From: Icerya purchasi
Lineage: Eukaryota > Arthropoda > Insecta > Hemiptera > Monophlebidae
NCBI GenBank assembly: GCA_039619475.1
Contig: CM077116.1
Span: 281,619,258 to 281,683,257, forward strand
Length of the DNA: 64,000 nt
Direction of reading: 5' to 3'
Shown here: in pieces, positions 59,101 through 64,000 of the stretch
Numbering within the stretch: position 1 is the stretch's first letter
How the letters are laid out: every line of letters starts with the position of its first letter
Translations under genes and position numbers: made by a program
Notes under the pieces: model-generated
What the model was told of the DNA's origin: nothing
The model's database searches: none
The model's input: only the letters and a program-made list of their open reading frames with translations

Positions 59101-60765
59101 CACGCTATGTCAAAACATAATACTACGTCACTCCAATAGGTTCCCACAGATAGCACTACTCGCTTCTTCAGAAAAAAATCAGTCCCCTTACTTTTCGGAC
59201 AAACGGTGTATAAATTCTTAGACTTCAATATTGTAACGTAAGTATAAAATTATATCTTATTTGTGATAGCTACAAAATATGACAACTTAAAATATAGAGA
59301 CAGTCATCGAATGAAAGAAATAGTAGCGATTAAATAATAATCTATTTTAGAAATTTTGAAGTTCATATCTTGGCTACACCTCCAGTTTTTTCGGTTTTAT
59401 TATACATTAATTTACATGTTTTGGCGATTCTTATTTTTACTGCGAAAAGCGTAAGAAGAAAAATCAAAATAAAGTTATGAATTGTATTAGAAAAAAAATA
59501 TGTTTCCCTAGTGGGGCTAAAAATGTTTTACATTAACGGAGAATAAGAATTAAAATCATTACTTACGTCATTGTTATATAAACCAAAATTACTTTTTACG
59601 GTAATACTAAAACGGCACATATATTAGTGAAAGACTAAGTATCACGTTATTTCGGGAGAACGCTTTTTATATGGTAAAATATAAAATGTATAGCTAAGTA
59701 TCATAAAAAAACTGACACAGCGTTTTTTATGCATAAACCAAGATTATTAAAGACAAAATTAACAAATTCCTGACGAGATTTGTTTAGGTAGCCCCGAAAA
59801 ATATTTTTAAGTGGATAAAATTCCATTTCAACTAAAATAATGTACTATTTATAAAAACTTATAAAAAACATAAAAAGACGATTTTCATTTATAATTAATA
59901 ACTTATAAACTTTTAATTTAAAACTAAAGTCAGAAAAAAAATTAATATGAATTTAACCGTAAAACAGTTTACCGTAATACGAAATCACTTCCGGCTCTTG
60001 ACATCTCAGTATAAATAAATCATCTTCAAGTGATATAAAATTCAGATACTGATCATAAATCTAAATCAACAAATAATTTTAGTTTATATAAATTCAGTTT
60101 TAATTTACAAGTAACATTTATAGAACGGGTTTTATGTACCTTATTAATATTCGATACAGAATTGGCTTGAATTGCTGCTGATGCTAAATTTTCCAGTTTC
60201 TGTCTTGAAATAGGTGATATAAAATTCAAATAGTACGAATCATACAAACCACTTATTAAATCCTGACCAATTCTACCCAAATTTTCATCGGTGGGTAAAC
60301 AAAAATATACTGCAGGTACATCAGGTATGGGGTCACGGTTTGAATGAAGTTGCCTAAAAATAAATGTTTTCCATAATAAATGTCTTTAAAATACGTTTAC
60401 AATATATTTAGTATTTGTACTATTTATAATCAGTAACAAAAATTGAGTGTTAAAATTTTAAACATTACAGTTATACATATTTTATATCTTACTAACATAT
60501 GAAGAGTAACACCTTGTTCGCGCAATTCTTTTACGGATATTAATGGTGATATAATATCCTGTCCGAATCGATCGTAAATCAGTAATTTCCACACAGGTTC
60601 TGGTAGAATTTTACTAGGTAACGGTTGATTCAAATTTAGCATTTGCTTTAGTGTATCTACGAAAAAAATAAAAATTAGACGATTTTCAATCACACATTTT
60701 AATTCACTTCCAGATAAATTTAAAAAATATATCATACCAATTTGTTTTTGTCGAATAGTAACCAT
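33897..60765 (-). CDS. SCFD1: Sly1/SCFD1: Sec1/Munc18-family vesicle fusion protein, complete, 15 coding exons
   Basis: SM-family protein that binds syntaxin-5-type SNAREs and promotes assembly of ER-Golgi and intra-Golgi fusion complexes on the cytosolic membrane face. Exons: 60738-60765, 60497-60656, 60140-60353, 59973-60060, 57962-58051, 54923-55055, 52625-52822, 51065-51155, 50768-50906, 46900-47087, 46373-46452, 40102-40243, 35790-35993, 35602-35697, 33897-33926. They total 1,881 nt (626 aa; animal Sly1 is about 640). All introns are GT-AG, all phases agree, and there is no internal stop. Landmarks seen: EPVWKLLIYDRFGQDI (residues 29-44), RPLLVILDRSVDMATPLHHT (241-260), EDKMRLFLIYF (424-434), FVMEGVKNLV, and IVGGGNYIEYQNLIDY (568-583). 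The loop after LNRV is shorter than in vertebrates. The start is the first Met (60765), which gives the expected short N-terminus before DTLKQML. VPS52 follows in tandem about 11 kb downstream. Confidence 0.95.
34510..35297. mobile_element. TIR element (MITE-like), about 790 bp
   Basis: Left terminus 34510-34600 and right terminus 35209-35297 are inverted copies with scattered mismatches. Shared cores, read inward, include GACTGGAAATTCG, ATTCCTTGAAAG, GATCATTTGTAGCAAATTAA and CAACTAGGGGTCA. The interior has no transposase. The terminal AGGGTGACTGG versus AGGATGACTGG leaves the exact ends uncertain, and I could not assign a superfamily. It lies in the last intron of Sly1, between exons 14 and 15. 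Confidence 0.75.
35602..35697 (-). CDS. SCFD1: Sly1 coding exon 14
   Basis: Encodes NKWGGGTTTSPSTRKIVYGA then SVLMNAKQFLSE. It matches the K.I.YG....NA.QF...L ending of Sly1 proteins. Confidence 0.92.
35790..35993 (-). CDS. SCFD1: Sly1 coding exon 13
   Basis: Encodes NLPVTRIVDDFLEGREPTTA, DGDYRYFDPKQLRLSEIAHS and IVGGGNYIEYQNLIDYNK. It contains both the NLPVTRI and VGGGNYIEYQNL motifs, near the C-terminal end of the SM fold. Confidence 0.95.
35994..37379. other. Sly1 intron 12, left part: unassigned
   Basis: A less AT-rich segment at about 36340-36780 contains a 68-codon plus-strand ORF (36560-36766, starting MIPDRRLING). It has no recognisable family and may be an old element. The rest is AT-rich. 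Confidence 0.4.
37380..37883 (+). mobile_element. RNase H-type LINE, 3' end, copy B
   Basis: The plus strand shows IQTDFFWIPGRARIEGNELV, the W.PGH.GI.GNE box of LINE RNase H. It continues TYDLTLTSFHSPTRIPFSYL, FSLPSLSVVQALDSFLSAIS and DRVKI. It ends GGGCCAATGTCC...CACAC before a poly(A) run (37867-37883). Same composition and ending as the 4475-5940 copy. Frameshifted pseudogene in a Sly1 intron. Confidence 0.65.
37884..40101. other. Sly1 intron 12, right part: no gene; diverged direct repeat
   Basis: AT-rich. Two related segments in direct orientation occur at about 38995-39070 and 39175-39245, sharing an AATACC.AAATG..C.GCTTTTT-like core. A C-poor, T-rich tract precedes exon 12. Confidence 0.45.
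40102..40243 (-). CDS. SCFD1: Sly1 coding exon 12
   Basis: Encodes MYNNISTSTNQYVVGGGTKT, then IGMFSKLVSQGSSFVMEGVK and NLVVKRH. GSQFVMEGVKNLV is conserved in Sly1. The intron that follows is about 4.1 kb. Confidence 0.92.
41080..41519 (-). mobile_element. Mariner element fragment with intact left terminus
   Basis: On the minus strand the element begins AGGGTCATCCGGAAAGTAGT after a TA at 41520-41521, a classic mariner terminus. A 5' leader follows, then an N-terminal transposase HTH: KYAAGCEARTVIKFLNARNV and RPCDIHRQLKEVYGDNVMDG (ORF from 41367). The frame then shifts; the other frame still reads as the GRE.THD..RSG.PS linker. The rest of the transposase is missing. It lies in Sly1 intron 11. 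Confidence 0.82.
41520..42399. other. Sly1 intron 11, middle: nothing recognised
   Basis: AT-rich intron between the mariner fragment and a hAT remnant. No coding similarity seen. Confidence 0.45.
42400..43060 (+). mobile_element. hAT transposase C-terminal remnant, copy C
   Basis: Plus strand ends with HIFPNVEKVFQTLSLSNALA, KLTFSVLKKRVVGDQTLLGF and ISRTYRSV (42862-43050). This resembles the hAT dimerisation region (PN...L....T.PV..A..E..FS.LK..K...R). Upstream frames (42411-42726) are A-rich and only loosely similar. Same DUF4371-like style as the copies at 18.3-19.5 and 27.6-32.4 kb. Confidence 0.5.
43474..44402 (+). mobile_element. LINE 3' fragment (reverse transcriptase thumb and C-terminus) with poly(A)
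   Basis: The 43474-43689 frame gives KLEIVTHYKYLEVMTDQHLR, MEYIAKKIRAVLPVLYTLKK and ALKTVYHTL. After a frame change and a few lost bases, YSRKINNLQIKCLKLIGNHK follows from 43739, then a Lys/Glu-rich tail to 44167. The YLG...D..L.W..H+....KKIR......L pattern is the LINE RT thumb. A 14-A tail (44389-44402) ends it. Lies in Sly1 intron 11. Confidence 0.72.
44403..46372. other. Sly1 intron 11, right part: (TA)n and a less AT-rich segment
   Basis: A (TA)n tract occupies about 44685-44740. A segment at 46030-46205 with much higher GC content than its surroundings contains CCCATACCCTTTAACAGGGC. It has no protein similarity and may be a SINE remnant. The rest is AT-rich. Confidence 0.5.
44685..44740. 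repeat. (TA)n microsatellite
   Basis: About 27 TA units within Sly1 intron 11; a long run prone to length errors. Confidence 0.92.
46373..46452 (-). CDS. SCFD1: Sly1 coding exon 11
   Basis: Encodes EEIKNFEAALQKAGCNLNTF then EYIRRW and two bases of Lys. It corresponds to the ALTDAGCNLNPLQYIKQWK region of vertebrate Sly1. Donor GTAAGT. Confidence 0.92.
46900..47087 (-). CDS. SCFD1: Sly1 coding exon 10
   Basis: Encodes (A)ILDNIKSRRLDTLFESEEK, VMSRLSLDRTIMDLIEDPEA and GTAEDKMRLFLIYFICTQNN. EDKMRLFLIY is the clearest Sly1 signature in the window. A second acceptor 9 nt downstream would remove three residues in frame. Confidence 0.94.
47088..50139. other. Sly1 intron 9, left part: no gene recognised
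   Basis: About 3 kb of AT-rich sequence. A 115-codon plus-strand ORF (47622-47969) has no recognised similarity and ends in a T-run. Homopolymer T tracts are at 47936-47956 and 50100-50115. Confidence 0.45.
50140..50731 (+). mobile_element. RNase H-type LINE, 3' end, copy C
   Basis: The plus strand reads ADSLARVASSSCL, then WSDIYAASFSNNHSFYR, then SAIVSIIRLRLNHTQLSSSC, PNHEPLCDLYHIFYECPLN and DRINI-like text. It ends GCTGACGCGCCC and an A-rich tail. The DS.A..A, then R.R..H..L, then C..C...H..+ECP order is the region after LINE RNase H. It carries the GCGCCC tail seen in the 4475-5940 copy. It lies immediately beside Sly1 exon 9 (50768) in opposite orientation. Confidence 0.7.
50768..50906 (-). 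CDS. SCFD1: Sly1 coding exon 9
   Basis: Encodes DSSGNENDLIYSDMSDNTAK, then LTSAVNSLPQLLEKKRLIDM and HTTIAT. SLP.LLEKKRLID.HT..AT is a strongly conserved Sly1 block. Donor GTATCC is non-consensus after +4, but the phase is exact. Confidence 0.92.
51065..51155 (-). CDS. SCFD1: Sly1 coding exon 8
   Basis: Encodes PFPTVAEAIQEQLEFLRNSE then EEVKRLKKSV, matching the family's SPFPEVAESVQ region that leads into a helical segment. Acceptor TTTTCAG, donor GTACGT. Confidence 0.92.
51156..52624. other. Sly1 intron 7: no gene; TA/CA microsatellites
   Basis: TA-rich tracts at about 51428-51466 and 51779-51790 and a CA tract at about 51760-51774. No coding similarity seen. Confidence 0.55.
52625..52822 (-). 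CDS. SCFD1: Sly1 coding exon 7
   Basis: Encodes NFQRPLLVILDRSVDMATPL, then HHTWTYQALAHDVLELSLNR and KKKIYDLDHVNDEFWSLYKG. The acceptor TTTAG at 52823 restores the frame and the FQRPLL motif. A CAG 7 nt downstream would not. Confidence 0.92.
53013..54250 (+). mobile_element. Mariner transposon, near full length, inactivated
   Basis: Begins CCTGATCAAAAAGTTTCAGG after a TA (53011-53012). The transposase starts at 53199: MELTLHQRVCIKFCVKNGLN. It continues across frameshifts as TNAYVWHERFRNGRESVEDD, ERSGRPSISKTEKNIYKIKE, AKDMSSQSKSDLTFTRRIIT, GDEVWVYEYD (first catalytic Asp), FRILHVDNAP (second Asp) and NSPDLAP (third Asp region, damaged). At least three frameshifts and a TAG at 53814 disable it. 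The right terminus could not be matched to the left. Lies in Sly1 intron 6. Confidence 0.87.
54251..54922. other. Sly1 intron 6, right part: nothing recognised
   Basis: AT-rich, T-run at 54525-54540. No coding similarity or repeat structure was identified. Confidence 0.45.
54923..55055 (-). CDS. SCFD1: Sly1 coding exon 6
   Basis: Encodes (G)VVPVIRSPRSNAAEMVAEKL, then DKKLKENLRDTRNSLFLSES and CNY. AAEMVA.KLDKKL.ENLRD.RNSLF is conserved in the family. The donor is GTAAGT. Confidence 0.93.
55145..56130 (-). mobile_element. Mariner transposase pseudogene
   Basis: Minus strand from about 56080: TLKEVYGDDRQSRAQVFE, SSGRENVSDNKRQSRPITTS (broken), then far downstream DDTSAYSALFVKLADK. A clean C-terminus follows (55423-55145): KLADKQILILEHPPYSPDLA, PRDFFLSPKVKSLLKGTHFE, QKRTRQCINSEGTYIEGKK. 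PPYSPDLAP.DFFL.PK.K carries the third catalytic Asp of mariner. Many stops lie in the middle. A T-run of 28 at 56088-56115 sits beside or inside its 5' part. In Sly1 intron 5. Confidence 0.8.
56131..57095. other. Sly1 intron 5, middle: nothing recognised
   Basis: AT-rich. A 60-codon ORF at 56221-56403 has no recognised similarity. It may contain the missing 5' end of the neighbouring mariner, but no terminus was found. Confidence 0.4.
57113..57512 (-). mobile_element. tRNA-derived SINE, 400 bp, with 17-bp target duplication
   Basis: Minus orientation. Head at 57510-57436 (75 nt) resembles a tRNA: an 8-bp closing stem GTCGTCGC/GCGACGAC, A box TAGCCTAGTTGCTAGAGCG at 57500-57482, and B-box GGTTCGATCC at 57456-57447. 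The body continues to a GAAGAAAAAGAAGAG-like tail at 57113. Flanks are ATAATAATCATCTATCT at 57096-57112 and again at 57513-57529, a perfect 17-bp duplication. The T-stem pairs poorly, so it is not a working tRNA gene. Inserted in Sly1 intron 5. Confidence 0.88.
57530..57961. other. Sly1 intron 5, right end: plain AT-rich
   Basis: No open frame, repeat or element seen between the SINE duplication and the exon 5 donor. Confidence 0.5.
57962..58051 (-). CDS. SCFD1: Sly1 coding exon 5
   Basis: Encodes (A)LNRGNVKDTEIDSIIDSTVE and SLFSVFATLG. Phase agreement with exon 4 requires the acceptor TTACAG at 58052. A second AG 10 nt inside the exon would break the frame. Confidence 0.9.
58284..59208 (-). 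mobile_element. Mariner transposon with internal deletion, both termini intact
   Basis: 925 bp between TA dinucleotides (58282-58283 and 59209-59210). The termini are perfect inverted repeats of about 28 bp beginning CACCGTTTGTCCGAAAAGTA. The transposase on the minus strand starts MEQRSVIKFYSKLGKTATQT (about 59009). It loses a base near KK, has TGA for Trp, and runs from KQFKEGRES directly into RATKSKTKTMLITFFDSQG, so the linker and first catalytic Asp region are deleted. It then has LLHDNTPAHTA (second Asp), a frameshift at 58621, and HHPPYSPDLAPCDFFLFPKL (third Asp). In Sly1 intron 4. Confidence 0.92.
59211..59972. other. Sly1 intron 4, right part: nothing recognised
   Basis: AT-rich intron between the mariner and exon 4. 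No repeat or coding similarity seen. Confidence 0.5.
59973..60060 (-). CDS. SCFD1: Sly1 coding exon 4
   Basis: Encodes IYDQYLNFISLEDDLFILRC followed by QEPEVISYY, ending one base into an Ala codon before GTAAAC. This short exon corresponds to FDQYLNFITLEDDMFVL in vertebrate Sly1. Confidence 0.92.
60140..60353 (-). CDS. SCFD1: Sly1 coding exon 3
   Basis: Encodes QLHSNRDPIPDVPAVYF, then GRIGQDLISGLYDSYYLNFI and SNINK. It begins with one base completing Met from exon 2 and ends in phase 0 before GTACAT. DRDPIPDVPAVYF-type sequence is a hallmark of Sly1. Confidence 0.93.
60497..60656 (-). CDS. SCFD1: Sly1 coding exon 2
   Basis: Encodes DTLKQMLNLNQ through GQDIISPLISVKELREQGVTLHM. The acceptor follows TTTTTTCGTAG. 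The reading frame of exon 3 requires the donor GTTAGT at 60496. A stronger-looking GTAAGA lies 4 nt further on and would shift the frame. Confidence 0.9.
60738..60765 (-). CDS. SCFD1: Sly1 coding exon 1 (start codon)
   Basis: Encodes MVTIRQKQI plus one base of the next codon. The donor is GTATGA. The joined codon with exon 2 is GAT (Asp). The N-terminal IRQKQ matches the conserved IRERQ-type start of the family. Confidence 0.9.
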
Positions 60766-62410
60766 TATGGATGGTTAAAATATATTTTCAACAAAAATTA
60801 TTTAGTATTGGTTCAGAATATTATTGTGCATATCTATTTTATTTTTATACACAATCAATATCCAATATAAAAATAAACATTCACATATCTAACTTGGAGT
60901 TTTAGCGGTTCTCACGAACTACAAGTAAAATTACGTGTAATCCATTATCACAGATACACAAAATTATCAAAATGTATACTTAAACATTAATCATATGGTA
61001 GAAAATTTATAATCGACTTCATTTGATTTTTTACTCGAGAAATTTAATTTTCATTAATTTTTATTGTTATCTTAACATAGATTTATGAAAGAATATTTAT
61101 TATACAATAAATCAGTTTTCAAAACAAAATTTTTTATTATTAAGATTAAAAACCGAATGAAAGCAAAAATTGATTAAATAAAAATGTAAACAAAAAAATA
61201 ATAAAAAACACCTAAAGCTGTAAACGAAAAATAAAAATATAATTAGACTGTAAAATAGAAGATAAATATAGGGTCTCCTGAGTCCTGACTTGAGCTCGAT
61301 GACGGCTAGAAGCCAAAAGCCACGTATTAAATCTTTCAGCGAGAAATTTATAAGACAAAACGTTGCTATTTTCGCTTTTGACTCATTCTTGTTTACAATT
61401 TAAATTTGATGTTTAAAAACATTATTTTTATTACCTGCTGTTGTTTCATAAAGCTATAACATATATTTGTTGTACAGAATAATATTTGTATCTGTACAGG
61501 TAAACTGAGTTTTATTCAGTTAGTATATCGAGCAGGTAATGAAGAAAGTGCTATAATATAATTAATAATAACCATGAAATAGTATATCAGTTTTGAAGCA
61601 TATAATCACTGATATAATTCTGGACCATGTCAATTAAGAACGAATTACGAAAGAATGTTTCACTGCAGAGAAGTAAACATCCTTTTGGAAAAATTATTTT
61701 TTTATATATCCAAAAAAATTTTAACAAATAAATTTTGTATGTATGGGCATAGCTACAAATTTTTCCTAGGGGAGGCAGCAGACCAGCTGAATATATATAT
61801 ATATATATATATAAGACATTTTGGGAGTTCAAGCCCTGAAAACTCTCCTTCAGATACTTCCCTGGACGATCATATGCTGAAATATTATATTTTCCTTATA
61901 TTATATTCATTATATTATGAATCAGTCAAAAACTTTTGTTGATCCTCAGGTTGATGCTTATACATAAAATACTGATTCGTTATGGGCAACATTTAAACGA
62001 TACTAAATGAAGGAGTGCAGAGCGGAATTAGCAGTTCTGGAAGTATTAGAGACTTACCTACTGAAAATAGTAAACAATTGCCATTCATTACGCAGCAGTG
62101 ATAAAATAAGAACCATACTTTACATCGATAATCTCCTTAAAAGTAGTGATTTACATTTGCACAGAATTATAATAATAAATAATAATAAATATATTTCATT
62201 TTAATTTTTTCATTAAATTAATTTACATAAACCGCAAATGCGCTTAGTTAGCGCGAGCAGCGGAACTATTGGTCATTATACCTGGACTATAAATATGTGC
62301 AATTATTATTGAGACAGAGAAACGACAATTTTGTAGTCCAGGTTTACATAGTGATAACATACGGTTAAAACAATTAAAAAAATTAGTTGTATTTAGCTAC
62401 CTTCTTTGAT

Positions 62411-62472
<62 letters not shown>

Positions 62473-63239
62473 CATATAATTATTAGTTATAAAGATATCC
62501 CTATAATTAGAGAAAATATGGAAATGTATAACTAAAGTTGTTTAAAATGACTACAAATTTCAAAGTACTATAAATTATATATAATCATTTTATAAAACTG
62601 ATCTAAACATTATTGTCAACCTTTTTGCACACATGTTGGTATTTTTCACTATATGGTCGGACTAATTTCAGCAATATATTGTATGTGTTTATTTAATTGT
62701 AAAATGTTTTGGTATAATTTTTTAGTTCTTCGATGGTTTTTCATTAGCTATGATTGTAATAAATAGAAACGGCGTCGCCAGCAAACGAGCCGGGGGGGGG
62801 GGAGATGATAGAAAGAGGATGTGATTTATAGGAAATATAAAATTTATAATTTGTAAAGGCTTAATATTTTATTAAACAAGAATAAAATCTTAATTAAAAC
62901 ACAATTTTCATGGGTTTCTGGCAAATTGTTCTACTACTTTATTATAAAAGTTTCCCAAATTGTCCATGATTACACGTCTATGAATATTCATCATAGCCAG
63001 TTGATTAAAAAGTTTCAAGGCTCTAAGAGGACAACGGCCCTCCCCTGCCCCCTCCTCACTTGCCAACGTCCGTAGTAAATGGTATTACATATATGTGCAC
63101 TGTCCCTTTTCAACTTTTTATTTACTTTATTTTTGATAATGTATAAACCAATTACATTATTATTTGAAGGAAACATTTTTAATGTATAAGACTTGACGTT
63201 AGTAAAGTATAATTGTTTTAAGCAGGGAAATTCCTATCA
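60766..63239. other. 5' flank of Sly1: no gene recognised, (TA)n tracts
   Basis: The Sly1 promoter and 5' UTR should lie here, but no TATA or initiator could be fixed. (TA)n at 61789-61813 and 62417-62467, a G-run at 62793-62802. Small ORFs on both strands show no similarity. A GC-richer patch at 61270-61320 is unassigned. Confidence 0.45.
62417..62467. repeat. (TA)n microsatellite
   Basis: About 25 uninterrupted TA units. Confidence 0.92.
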
Positions 63240-63912
63240 GTTGATTTCAGTAGTCTAGGACTACATCCTAGCTTAAAAATGTTCAAACATTGCATACATT
63301 CATCTCTGCTTTCAGCTTGGCAAGCCAGATGGGGTACCGCCCTGACTGGTAGGAAAATGTATTTGTCTTTCGACTGAATAGTAAATGGTTTAAATTAAAG
63401 AAGTTAAATATCACTTTTTACAATTCACAGATGCTCTCTGGTCATGGAAAATTTGGGCCCTATTTATTTAGGTTCTAACTTGCCGAGAAGGAGAATGTTT
63501 CCTGTGCAATATAGGTGAAGCCGATGACATTGATCATCTTATGTTTCATTGTCCATCCTTCACAAATTTACATTTAAAACATTGATATAAAACCCGATCA
63601 GTTTCTTATTATCACTAAAGCTAATTCACATAATATTTTGCTGTATATGGAGTCTGCTACGATCAGGAAGTTCAAGTGTTGTATATAATCTTAAAATTTT
63701 CACTCCATTCACTCTGAATTCAAATGTTAACTCTAATCAAGGAGTATTTATGTTCATTACTTCCCATGTACTACCTAGTTAGATTAGATTATCTGCAGGC
63801 TGTATATGATTGTGTACATATTTAGTTATAGAAATATATGTATTTATTTATATCTATATTAACTCCACTTCTGCGTAAATTTGTTTATTTTTGTTAAAGT
63901 ATCATTGAATTG

Positions 63913-63917
<5 letters not shown>
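63240..63917 (+). mobile_element. LINE 3' tail (ORF2 C-terminal, Cys-His motif), degraded
   Basis: The plus strand, with frameshifts, reads WQARWGTALTGRKMYLSFD, then MLSGHGKFGPYLFRF, then CLCNIGEADDIDHLMFHCPS and ILLYMESATIRKFKC. TGHG.F..YL, C.CG..DD.DHL...CP is the end of many arthropod LINE ORF2 proteins. It ends against a (TA)n tract. Confidence 0.68.

Positions 63918-63962
<45 letters not shown>
63918..63962. repeat. (TA)n microsatellite
   Basis: About 22 TA units directly after the LINE tail. It may be its expanded 3' tail or an independent microsatellite. Confidence 0.9.
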
Positions 63963-63963
<1 letters not shown>

Positions 63964-64000
63964 TTAGCATACTCACCATTACAAACACATTTGGCGACTG

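Noticed and set aside
60081..60353. Reading the 60053-60280 ORF as one continuous exon
   Set aside because: The conserved IYDQYLNF sequence lies beyond a GTACAT donor at 60139, so the downstream half is intron 3.
1..64000. CRISPR arrays, operons, bacterial promoters or rRNA genes
   Set aside because: The sequence is eukaryotic with spliced genes; no regularly spaced repeats or rRNA motifs were seen.

Overview
This window is animal nuclear DNA, most likely from an insect and plausibly a hemipteran. It is strongly AT-rich and has spliced genes with GT-AG introns of 0.1 to 6 kb. The repeat load is typical of arthropods: mariner, hAT, Mutator-like, RTE-, Jockey- and RNase H-type LINEs, Gypsy and tRNA-derived SINEs. 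Nothing looks bacterial or viral. The species is inferred only from protein and repeat style.

Two host genes lie in tandem, both on the minus strand. Upstream (right) is a complete Sly1/SCFD1 gene. I joined 15 coding exons from 60765 down to 33897. The exon lengths sum to 1,881 nt, giving 626 codons plus a stop, with every junction in phase and no internal stop. It encodes the Sec1/Munc18-family partner of syntaxin 5 for ER-Golgi fusion. Downstream (left) is the 5' two thirds of VPS52, a subunit of the GARP/EARP tethers. I joined ten in-phase exons from 23114 down to 3037 (1,548 nt, 516 codons). About 190 C-terminal residues are expected beyond the left edge. Both products act in SNARE-dependent Golgi traffic, but nothing here shows co-regulation.

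Layout by region: 1-23 kb holds VPS52 exons, with introns carrying RTE-like and RNase H-type LINE fragments, a Mutator-like transposase remnant, a short non-autonomous hAT with 8-bp target duplications, and a hAT (DUF4371/ZMYM-type) remnant. 23-33.8 kb is the intergenic repeat island. It contains an inverted repeat with a tRNA-like promoter in its loop, a LINE reverse-transcriptase tail, Gypsy pol debris, and a second hAT remnant split by a Jockey-like LINE whose ORF2 is still open (895 codons). 33.9-60.8 kb is Sly1, whose introns hold four mariner copies in varied decay, a TIR element, more LINE and hAT debris, and a 400-bp SINE with a 17-bp target duplication. 60.8-64 kb is 5' flank ending in another LINE tail and (TA)n tracts.

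No unknown gene system was found. The most informative parts are the two reconstructed gene models, including several competing splice sites, and the layered transposon insertions that can be ordered in time by nesting and target duplications.
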